Source: Dimorphilus gyrociliatus
Taxonomy: Eukaryota > Annelida > Polychaeta > Dinophilidae
DNA: 64,000 bases
Direction of reading: 5' to 3'
Assembly: GCA_904063045.1 (NCBI GenBank)
Contig: CAJFCJ010000020.1
Span: forward strand, 62,001-126,000
A model generated the notes under the pieces. That model did no database searches. It was not told the origin of the DNA and worked only from the letters and a program-made list of their open reading frames with translations. Below, piece by piece: positions 23,001-33,047 of the stretch (the stretch's first letter is position 1; every line of letters begins with the position of its first letter). The position numbers and the translations under genes are program-made.

Positions 23001-23100
23001 AAACAGGAAAAGTCGGTGGAAGAGGAAGTTCAAGCACTTCTCTTTACACCATTTTCCGCTATGCGGCGAAAGTTCCGTCGAAAGGAACTTCCTGTTGTAG
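20029..23100 (+). CDS. Possible two-exon small basic protein
   Basis: Exon 1 would be 20029-20218 (ATG, 63 codons plus one base, donor CACG then GTAAAC). Exon 2 would be 22895-23100 (acceptor TTTCTTTCTAG, two bases completing the codon, 67 codons, then TAG). The phases agree and both parts are rich in Lys, Arg and Ser, giving about 131 residues with no recognisable domain. The supposed intron is 2676 bases. NRF1-like sites flank exon 1. Both pieces are short enough to be chance open frames, so this model is weak. Confidence 0.25.
20317..20327. promoter_or_regulatory. NRF1-like site TGCGCATGCGC
   Basis: Second exact copy of the NRF1 core in 460 bases, embedded in a CpG-containing stretch with GGCGGGTGAC nearby. 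Confidence 0.35.
22425..22443. promoter_or_regulatory. Paired E-boxes
   Basis: Two CACGTG hexamers start 13 bases apart (22425 and 22438). Spacing of little more than one helical turn would allow two bHLH dimers on the same face. Nothing else here identifies a target gene. Confidence 0.3.
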
Positions 23101-26100
23101 CTTAGCGGCAGTTAGGTCCGGGAAGGTTCCGGTTCCTTCCTGGGAATGATCCGGTTGTTTTTGAGAAGAGGCGTTCTTATGAGGGCTATCGAGAAAAGTA
23201 AGGCTCTAAGTTACACAAGATAATCCCCTATAACGAAAGCTAGGAGACGCCCTCAGTATTCCTGAGTTTTTTTTTACATAATGCGTTGGCGACACGCAAT
23301 AAGCGAACAATGGCACAGCAGAAATAACTAAAGCTGTTCATTTCGTGAGAAAGAAACATCATCCTATATCGTTGACAAACATTCGTGAGTTGGCCATATT
23401 ATGACTTGATTACAAAAAATTGCTCGTTTGACAAGTCTATCTATACTCTTCAGCATAGATTTTATGTACTCGTGGTATAATAAAATGATTGAAAACTATA
23501 TCATTTTTGGAGAGTAGTGCATAAATAAATAGTTTTTTAGTGTACTTGGTAGACTTTTATAAATTACACTAATTGATCGCAGCTTTAGCACTGACTGATC
23601 GCAAATTGCACTTTTTGGCCATAATTTAGTGAAACTATATATGATAAATAAGTATAAATTGTACTTGCTATGAAAATACGCATTGCAAAAGAAATTGATT
23701 GGCAAGAGCCAACTTTTGCAGTGCGGTTATAAGCTTTGTGATTTCATAGCGAACAAAGGAAATGAAGGTGGAAGTGGACGAGAAGAGGTGATTGATTATT
23801 TCCAATCGATAATTGCCTTACGGAAGCCATTTCTACTCTCTGGCTATATATTCGGTTCACTGGTGCAGGCAAAGATCAAAGTAATTAAAGCCAAAGTACA
23901 CCATTACTTTTCAGGAAATGCCGATCGATCGAATGAACTTTTAAAACGTAGTATTTTGTTTCTAGTCAAATTATATAGTATTTTTCTTATATAAAACTGT
24001 ACGTAGGTAAGTGTAATTAATTACGTTTTGAATATTGAGAAGCCTATATAACTGTAAGGAAAAAAAATTTGCGGTCGATCGGGTACGAAAAAAGTTGGCA
24101 ACGGTGATCACGGCGTGCATTAAGCGGACACGCGATTCGCACTTCCTGGCATGCAGGTGAAATGGTAGAAGAAAGTTAAATGAGAGGACGGTAGTTCGTT
24201 TGATGAGTAGACGACGGAAGGGAGAAAGAAAATGAGGAAGCGAACACTGATGTCACGTCATCACGCGCAAAAAACTTCAACCTGCCAACTTTCTAATCCC
24301 CGTAAATTTAGATGATAATTAACGTACTTTTTATTATCTTAAAAATAATACCATTCTGTTAAGGGAGTACTCTCATTTAAAAGCACTTTTATATCATTTC
24401 CATGTATTATAGGCTTACAGTGATGGAGTCTATCAAGAAATATATTAGTCTGAGCGTTTCACAACTTTGATTAGTTAATATTCATTACAGTTTACGCATA
24501 TTTATCTATATTTCTCTAAATATTTATATTCATATAAAGAACCTTCGAGGCAGGCACGTGCCGATCGTGTGTGTTTACCTGAGTCGACCTTGACCTTGTT
24601 CAAATCATCAATCTACCTTTTGTTACCCAGGCGACGCTGACCCTCGGGCAGTTATTGAGGGTATATGATTTATGACAATCTGCTAATTTATGCATGACGG
24701 AGCTAATGGCAGTTGTGGGAACGCATTTCGTTGCATGTCCCTTTTCTTTACCTGTCCAATATATAATTTGATAATGAGAAAAATAAACGGGAAAAAAGGA
24801 AAGGAAAAACAATAATTCACCTGGGAGGAAAAAGTTTAAAAAGGAGAGAGACAGAGAGAGAGAGAAAAAAAACAAAGAATGGAAAAGATTTAAATATTAA
24901 GAAAATAAAAAGTCGACTTTTAATAAAGGTGTCAACTTATATATGCGTTACGAAAATATTAGACGCTTAATTCTAAATTTACATAAGATTCATTAGCATA
25001 AAACACTTTCACAGGTGCCAGGTGTGACATCGATGAATTAATTCGATTTTTATTTAAACTTGTCTATCGTTTGCGGTGCGTGATGTTTTACTAAAAGGAA
25101 TTATTGACGTCTTACTTGGTCGGGCGCCTTCCGTATAAGTTATAAAAGTAAATTAATTACTTGCTATAAATAAATAAACGATCCTCGATATCATAAATTA
25201 TCAATAAGCTTTTAATAACGATTTATTCTTCAAATCCAAATAAGATTTTGTAGTTTCTTGATAAATTAAAAAAAAAAGAAAAGCAAACCGCTAGATGGAG
25301 AGGTTAACGTATAACGGATATTAAACAGAAATGCTATACTAGCGTCATCTAATGTCGTAAAATGTATCATATATATAGAAACACATATATAAATATATAT
25401 GTGTACTTTATTACTTTTTGAAAGCCCAAAAGTAGTGACAGAAAAATTCATCAATCACACACGTGCTCAACCGTTAAATATCCCACTCATCGGGTCTAAG
25501 CAAATCAGTTTAAAGCCGCTTAGAACTGTCTTTATACGAAAATTCGGTCTGTTTCGGAATGTTCTGATTTGTGTAAAGGGAAATAAAATTCGTCTCATCT
25601 TTACTTCAATTCAATAAGTTTTAGTGAAAAAGACATCTCTTATAATTATATTTGAATACTGTCACGAATTTCCTTGATTTAAAAAAGGATCCTTTATCTA
25701 ACGGCCTCAGAATGTATTAATTTGACATTTTTTCCATTTATCGCTTAGAATAACCTTAACCAAAGGCAATTTGTATATCTGATGATCTGTTAGAATCATA
25801 TAACAGCAACTTTTCCAGGGTTTTCATTTATGTCCCGAAAAAAGACTTACTCTTCACAACAAGGATTTCGAGAGCAGTTTAATATTTTCTTGGCTTATTA
25901 ATCATTTATCAATGAGAGATAGTAGTGTAATAACTATTTTGATGGTTCAATTATTCGATCTATACAATGATGAATTTTTTTATAAGATAATCTAAAACTC
26001 ATTTCTCTATAATAGATACTACTATCGGAAATATGTCAATCAAGATCGTATTCAGTGATTAATGAGACTTAGATCCTCTCACCCCCTAATTTCATGGTAT

Positions 26101-28750
26101 TGTTACAATTAGGATGAATATTTACAGTAAACAGAACAAAGCTGCTTTGTATCATTTCTATTTTTCATACCAGAAAATTTCTCTCATTTCAACATTCATT
26201 TCTGTCTTGACAAATGCGTGACATCCATCAAATAATAGGACAAGATGAAAAAATATGTATAACCTTGAATTTCTCCTATATTTTAATCGGATTGCGCTCA
26301 TGTGAAGAATATTTGAGGAAACTTTAGGACGAAGAGAAACAAACGGAAGTCAATAAAATGGTCGGTTTTTATAGTTTTTTGAATAAATCATTCACGCCAG
26401 AGCGATAACATCGTCTAAAATACGTTTCGGTTTCGTTATGGATGATTGATGCGCATCGTCAAAAATTCTCAACGTTCAATCCATTTGTTAACACTTTTCC
26501 TCTAATGGAGTAAAATTTATAAGTGGTAACCTCGAATAAAGAGAAAATGATTTTGTATCCAAAAATAGAAGTTTGTATGCTCTCAAAGATTTCTGCTCGA
26601 AGCTCATCCTCGGGAGTATTAAAAAATATGACAGACACCTCAGAACCAATTAAATACGTGAGAATTTTTTTCTTGCAAGTAGTCAAAACAAATCCAGGAA
26701 TTAAGGTTGAGTCCTAGAAACAGCAAGCTGATAAGGTTCTGATTAAGTCTGTTTTGTTTCCAAAAGAAGGACCTTGAAGATTTCAACAGCGGGTATAAAC
26801 CGTCCACGTCAAAATAACTATAATTCTTTTCCATGCCTTTCACTAGAATTCCGTTGTTTGTTTGTTTTTTTTTCACTATTTTAATTTCACTATTAACCAA
26901 TTAGGTTGAATTTGTAGTAAAAGAACTGAAGAAATTCTCCTAATGAAATACATCTTCTTTGCGGTTTAAGAGAGCTTTTCGAGTAGCATTTGATCGAGAG
27001 GCGTTTATCTATAGTCTAATGGAATTTCAGCTTTTATGTTTTAGAAAGAAAGCTTTCATTGATATTTTGTACAAATCTACGAAAATGACTAATGTTTCAA
27101 AGATCAAGATTGGACACTTCAGAAATCAGATCACCCGAGTAGATCACACCATATCCAGATAAGCTTATACGTCAATGTCGATTAGTAAATTCCAATAATG
27201 AATAAATACGCCATCTACGGTTCATAATCGACATTAAGCTCCCGCTGTTTGTTTTTTATCATTAAATGAAATTTTGTTTTCAATTGAGTGGAGGGATCAG
27301 AAACACGAATAGAAAAAAGAGCAAGAAAAATTGATTTATACCAGTCAACTTATAGAATCGTAGTCAGTATAAAAGCAATGAGAGTTTTTTTCCCTATTGA
27401 ATTTATGGAAAATAACGAATGGATCGGTTATATGCTTTATTACAACTAGCAATTATCGGGATCGTAGCGCACTAACCAATAGACTAAAAGTTTATTTTTT
27501 GTTCCATCCTTCAATTTTTTAAAGGTTTTGTATTAATCGAATCGTTTAAAAAGAATCTTAGGAGAAAAAATGAAAGAACTCTTTACTTTATTAATGAAAA
27601 CTTGCATCTACTCTTTTATATGGATGCAAAATCTTTATTATAGAGTTGATATTCAATAATCGAAGGAGCTAGGGAAGATAGCGTTTTTTGCTCTAAAATG
27701 TTAAGTGATTGCCGGTGGTAATTTACACAGGGAAAATGATTGTCAAAAGATTGTTAAGGATATGAAAATTTATCTTACTTGTATATTTATATAAACTTAC
27801 TAGAGGCAGTGTTGATCTATTACTATTATGCGTAATAATAAATTGAGAAAGTGTATATCAAATTCAGATATATAATATATATACTGTATATTTAGATATA
27901 TAAATATATATGCTCCCTGAAACCTTTCTATAAATATATTTATAATAGAAGAAAACCGTAGAAAATGATAATATATTGATGCTGCGAGAAAGATTTATCA
28001 AAAGCATGGTGAGAAGAATAGGGATTTTTCTATTATCTAATATCGATAGTGTACAAACAAGATTCAATTGTATTTTAAATGGAAAACAAAACAAGTTAAT
28101 ACAGCGTTCCGGTCATGGCTGAAATGGGCAAAAGTCGAATTAACTGAAGGAGTTTGATGGATGGTAAACAATGCTGCTATTCGTGTAGCACAAACTTTAA
28201 GCTTTCGCCTTTCCTTTTCACCAATGATATTTCATTCTAAAAATCACGCACTGAATCCTTTATATGTTTCATAAACGTGTTTTTCGCTTAATTAGCACGA
28301 ATGTGTTGATTGGTGGCAGATGGGTAAAATATGTTTTGATTTACACTATAGATTTTTCGTGACACTTGAAATACAAAATATATAAGTTCTCTTTTCATAT
28401 TTCAGCAAGTAAAATCATTTATATGTGTGATATATATATATACAGTATATAGTATATATACTATATATTCATTGTGGCCTGCATATATACAAATTTGTTT
28501 ATATTTATACAATATATATAAACTTTTCTCTATTTCACCATTATTTACATCTCTGGTGTTTATTTAAGGAGTTTTGTAATTAAATAATTAAAAAATTACC
28601 TTTTTTCTACATTCTTTGTCAAATATGGAGAAATAACCCTTTGATAAGACAAAAAAGCACGAAAGAGGAATAGATTGGTAACTCAAATACCGGACAATCC
28701 AAAAATTCCACATTCATTCGCTCTGACATTATTACAAACGATTTTTTAAA
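23101..28750. other. Gene-poor spacer
   Basis: No confident gene. Features noted are a GA tract (24844-24865), three AGATGG-type motifs (25288-25300, 25337-25354, 27207-27220), TA-rich blocks near 27870 and 28430, and two overlapping minus-strand open frames at 26459-26900 that could be a frameshifted remnant. TTTATT at 28559-28564 reads AATAAA on the minus strand and suits the receptor gene ending at 28751. Confidence 0.45.
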
Positions 28751-29854
28751 TTATTCACCCTCCTCGTCTAAGGAATGTCGTTTAGCATCTATAGTTGAAA
28801 ATTTTACAAGAGAGCTCCGGTAGGTTGTCATATAATAGCTACGTCCATCTGTGGATGGAGATCTCAAAGTGGGTGGTGAAGAAATACAGGGTAAAAAACG
28901 TGCAAATAGTCTTTTATATCCTTCACGTATCTCTCTCATACGAACACCATAAATAACAGGATTAATGAGGAAGTTAAACATGGGAAAAAAGTCTGTCCCA
29001 AAAAATTTTAAGTCAACTACCCATGAGGGTATAGTTGTGATATTAACATGAAAGGTAACAAAAGACATTACCATATAAGGTAACCAAAACAGGAAGAGAA
29101 CTCCGGTAAGTAGGGCGGTCGTCAGGAAGGCTTTAAAATTACGTTCCGTTTCGCTACGATTATCCCTTCTATTTAAATTTCCAGTTTGACGTCTAAGCGG
29201 CTGTTGTGTAAGTTCTGGAATACGCCTTCGGTAGGCAATGACTTCTCGATATATAAGAAGATAAAGGAAGATAATTAGTAGAACAAGAGCACTAAGAGCA
29301 TATGCACAAATTTCTATGCACCTTTGCGACCACGACTGTACAAACTGCACGCAACTTGGGCCGTTTTTGAATATAACAGTAATCGCAGGAGTGAGAGATA
29401 TGACTATTGAAGTAATCCATAAACTCAAAATTCCTGTTAAAGCAACACGTTTTGTTAAACGTGTGGCGGCAAATAATGGATTGCAGATAGAGACACATTG
29501 CTTCGCTGCAAGGCTTAGTAGCGCAAATAGAGTTGAGAAGAGAGAAAAAATTAGAGGAAAAGCTAAGCCCAGTAACTTAAACAAACAATACTTGGTCGGA
29601 TTGTCGTTAGGTATCACTCTAGGCAGTAATAAAGGTGACACTTTATAGAACCACAGGAGTAAACTACCTAACATATCAGAAGCGGCAAGATTAAACAGGA
29701 GAAGGTGATGAACTGTTCTCGGAACTCTCATATGCAGCATAGCAGCAGCTGAAAGAATGTTGAAGACGACTCCAGTAGCCATCAAAGTTGAATAAGGTAT
29801 TAAACGTCTGCTGTACATTGAAAACATACCAGCTGTAGAGTTGTTAGTAGCCAT
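28751..29854 (-). CDS. Rhodopsin-class GPCR with degenerate DRY motif, 367 aa
   Basis: Intronless frame from ATG at 29854 to TAA. An in-frame stop upstream and no other in-frame ATG fix this start; two overlapping N-glycosylation sites (NNST) follow within the first seven residues. Seven hydrophobic segments are clear. TM2 has NLAASD, TM6 has FWLP (256-259) and TM7 has NPVIY (298-302), all class A marks. The DRY position reads KQC (118-120) within AAKQCVSICNPL, so both the acidic residue and the Arg are gone. The usual Cys at the top of TM3 is Leu, with a Cys four residues earlier and another in loop 2. The third loop is basic and the tail Ser/Thr-rich. Ligand unknown. Confidence 0.85.
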   Translation of the reverse strand: MATNNSTAGMFSMYSRRLIPYSTLMATGVVFNILSAAAMLHMRVPRTVHHLLLFNLAASDMLGSLLLWFYKVSPLLLPRVIPNDNPTKYCLFKLLGLAFPLIFSLFSTLFALLSLAAKQCVSICNPLFAATRLTKRVALTGILSLWITSIVISLTPAITVIFKNGPSCVQFVQSWSQRCIEICAYALSALVLLIIFLYLLIYREVIAYRRRIPELTQQPLRRQTGNLNRRDNRSETERNFKAFLTTALLTGVLFLFWLPYMVMSFVTFHVNITTIPSWVVDLKFFGTDFFPMFNFLINPVIYGVRMREIREGYKRLFARFLPCISSPPTLRSPSTDGRSYYMTTYRSSLVKFSTIDAKRHSLDEEGE

Positions 29855-31760
29855 CGTTGCCGTTGCTCTCTTTATTGCAGACTGCCGCCGATGAAGGTGG
29901 CGCCTGTCTCTGAAAGCGTCAATTTTCAAAAACCGCCCACAAATCTCTTCCACATACGTTTTATAAGTAATATTTTAGCTATCAATTTTTCTAATTAATA
30001 AGGAATCAAGAATACTCACAATAGGCAAATTATTAAATTAACTGAAGTTAAGAGGATGATCTAAATAACTGAACGCAAAGTCTCCACTTTCTCGTTAACA
30101 ACACCAGACTTAATACGATCAGATTTGATAGACTAACAGGCACGGTATCTGTATGAAAACGTCGATAATTACCGGTAAAACGTTAACGAGTGGCCGTATG
30201 GTAGCTGAAAGGATTAACTTACACGCTACGTAAATAAGGTTTGGTTGGACTTGAGAAATATGCAGATGCATTTGCCATTTCATTTACTCAACACAATCGG
30301 ACCCGGAAGTGGATTTTCAGGTAGGAAAATTTCCGCTCCTTCCGCATTTGGGTCCGCCTTTTTGCTCGCTTGTCTGACTGTTTTTATTGCCACCTTGTTG
30401 ACTTTATCCGGCGTTGTTGCTAGATGAGAGTAGGTGAATGAAAAAAAAGGATGTAAAAGGGCAGCAGGAAAATCCTTTTCCGCTCTTTTCGTCGAATCAA
30501 ATTCCCATTCCGTCAAAGGATCAAAAATTATTTTGACTGATCGGTCAATCGATAAAACGAACCGTGCCTTTCTTTTATCTAAGTTAAATCGAAGTAAGTA
30601 GAGGGATATACGCAACGCTCCGCAAAGCTTTAAAGTTATTTCATAGGTAATTAATGGGAATAGAACACAGCTAAATACAATCTCGTCAGTCAATTTTCCT
30701 GCCCTCTCTCCGGATTTGGCTCCGATTTCTTCTTCATTTACGCCTGGGTATTTTCTTCCATTAATCTTCTGTTTCCCAGGTAAACAGTTGACTTTTACGA
30801 GTTACACAGAGGTCTGGGTTTCTGATCAACGATTTTTCTAAATAATGCGAATATAATCATTGAAAGGTAAACGTGCTACGTTAAGTAAGAATTGGCCCGA
30901 AAAGAATGATTGTCATTATTTATAGCATTTTGACAGCAAACAATTTTGTTCTTAAGTAATTTCCGTGAATTATAGCTTTTTACGTATGTCATTTTTATAT
31001 ACAAAAAAAGAATAAAAAAGAGAAAACCTAGGGTTGAAAACGAAGATGCATAAAAAGACAGAACACGCATCATATCCTCGGGTTATTATCATGAGATAAC
31101 CGTTTCGTATATGCTTTGAAAAGTAAGCAAATGGATTTGTAAGATATCAGATAGGCGAAACTATGACCAGCGTATGGACGCTTATTTACGGTTGGTTGTA
31201 CATACATTGCCACCGAAAATCAAATAATTATCTTGCCTCTCTTTCCTCCACTTCTTCTCTTTATTTGTTCCAAAAAAGAGGAAGCCTTTTCATCCGTTAG
31301 CAATCAAAAAGCACGTTCCATTAGAAAACGAAAACGTCATGGCTTTTAATCACGCTAAAGTCGTTTGATTGGCTTAGATCGTCTAAATAGCAAAAGTAAT
31401 TATACGATACGTTTAACTCGGCTGAAATAACAGAATTGCCAGCGAATATAATAAAAGGGGTCGAAAGGTCGTAATGATTGCGTCTAGCCTATGGGCTACC
31501 GGCTCGTTTGCAAACTACTTGTCGACCAGCGCAATCCAGCCTTAATTGATTACACAATAAGCAAATTTCCTTCTTTCATCGTTAGCGCTCAGTGTAAATA
31601 TTGGGCGGAGTTTGCATAATTAGTTTGCGTTAAACTATTTGGAAAGTGATAACGATTGCAATTCAATACGCCTGTCAATGTTCTAAACTCATTCATTGAT
31701 CAGATGCCGTTCATTTAAGTAATGAACTTCGAGCAGAATTGACTTTAGCTAAAAAAAAGT
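29855..31760. other. Spacer between divergent receptor and TALE genes
   Basis: The GPCR reads leftward and the TALE gene rightward from this 1.9 kb segment, so it probably holds both promoters. ACCCGGAAGTG near 30300 is a strong ETS-type site. A 137-codon minus-strand frame at 30280-30693 has no ATG start and no convincing acceptor. Confidence 0.45.
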
Positions 31761-32663
31761 ATGGCTTTTTTGCTAAGTAACGAAGGGATAAAAGACAATG
31801 ACATGTTGGATGAAATTCGGTGTAATCCTCTCTTTCCTTCTTTGCAGTTAGCTTTACATACTTATATAGCAGGTGATCAGAAAGTTCATCATATTTGCTC
31901 TCAGCCATTTCCTTCAACTTCATCAGAAGAATCTTCAAGTTCAACGGACAATCAATTACCGAAGGATAATCAATTACAAAATATTCCTCATACTCTAATT
32001 TCTACTGTTAATAATAGAGAAGAAATCGAAAGGACTGTGTATAACTTGCACGTGAATTTGGAGAGGCAATTTGCCGAAATCAGAGCTTACAGGAATTCTC
32101 AAATAAGCGACCTGATGAATTATTACTACAAGCAACGCCATCTTTCCTATTACCATAAGCAAGCAGACTTATCTAAAGTCGACCCTAATGACATAGAATA
32201 CAGTAGTAAAGTTGATGGGATACAAATCGACCATGATCTTCGATTAATTTCAATAACGCAAAGAATCCAGCAAGAATTTGACATGATTCGATCGAATATG
32301 TTTTATGAGCCTAACCAGAGATATGAGCCTTATAATATGGCTCACAGGCAAATGCAAAACGAAGTTAAAGCGAAAAGTTCAGGTAGAACTCGCGGTTCTT
32401 ATAAGCTGGACCCAAAGGCCACAAAGATTTTAGAAGAATGGTGGGCGAAGAATTCTCATCATCCCTATATGACTCAAATGGTTAAAATAACCATGTCGCG
32501 TCTTAGCGGTCTTACTGTTAATCAAGTGAATTCGTGGATTTCGAATAAAAGGAATCGAACAATGTCTACTCGACCCAAGAGAGCAAAGATGAGCGAAGGG
32601 GTAAGCGTTTATGATAGAAAGAAGAGGGCAGAAGAGTTGGTGGAATATGCTTTTTCTAGTTAA
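31761..32663 (+). CDS. Divergent TALE-class homeobox protein, 300 aa
   Basis: Intronless frame from ATG at 31761 (an in-frame TAG lies 15 bases upstream) to TAA. The C-terminal homeodomain (about 206-268) has the TALE three-residue extension between helices 1 and 2, with HPY in the expected place (SHHPYMT), and helix 3 LTVNQVNSWISNKRNR. W48, N51 and R53 equivalents are kept. Position 49 is Ile rather than Phe and position 50 is Ser, unlike Ile in MEIS/IRX or Gly in PBX. CNPLFPSLQLAL near residue 21 recalls the HPLFPLL start of the MEIS domain. Residues 88-180 look helical. It probably binds DNA in the nucleus; the extra spiralian-type TALE (SPILE) group is a possible home, by inference. Confidence 0.85.
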   Translation: MAFLLSNEGIKDNDMLDEIRCNPLFPSLQLALHTYIAGDQKVHHICSQPFPSTSSEESSSSTDNQLPKDNQLQNIPHTLISTVNNREEIERTVYNLHVNLERQFAEIRAYRNSQISDLMNYYYKQRHLSYYHKQADLSKVDPNDIEYSSKVDGIQIDHDLRLISITQRIQQEFDMIRSNMFYEPNQRYEPYNMAHRQMQNEVKAKSSGRTRGSYKLDPKATKILEEWWAKNSHHPYMTQMVKITMSRLSGLTVNQVNSWISNKRNRTMSTRPKRAKMSEGVSVYDRKKRAEELVEYAFSS

Positions 32664-33047
32664 ATGGACTGTAGATGGCGTTATCGTGTCTTTCTCAAAA
32701 TACAGTTTTGTAGTCATTTAAACTTGATTAGAAAACTTGAAATTGTTAATTTTTTTCTTTTCGACTGATAACATGTAGTACAAACAATTACATAGCAGAA
32801 CGATTGAAACGTAAAAATGATTCAGAATTGCCTGAATTTTAGGGAATATGGTAACGATGAGAGGGCTCGTAGCTTTTTTCATGATAAATTGCTTGTTCCT
32901 CCACCCCATCAAAGAAGGAATCTCGGCTAAACATTCCCGATTCTTTCGTCGTGTCTACAGCTAATTAGGCATCTTAAGAAACGACTGCTGCATATAACCT
33001 GCGCTTAATAGACGAGCAAACAGTACAATATATTCCTTGCCATGTTT
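32664..33047. other. Convergent intergenic segment
   Basis: Separates the 3' ends of the TALE gene (+) and the nicotinic receptor gene (-) by 384 bases. It holds an AGATGGCG-type motif just after the TALE stop (32669-32683). I see no clear AATAAA for either gene. Confidence 0.5.

Noticed and set aside
29316-29648. 110-codon plus-strand frame
   Set aside because: Antisense shadow of the GPCR coding sequence.
30280-30693. 137-codon minus-strand frame
   Set aside because: No ATG start and no convincing acceptor. Frames of this length are expected occasionally by chance in 64 kb.
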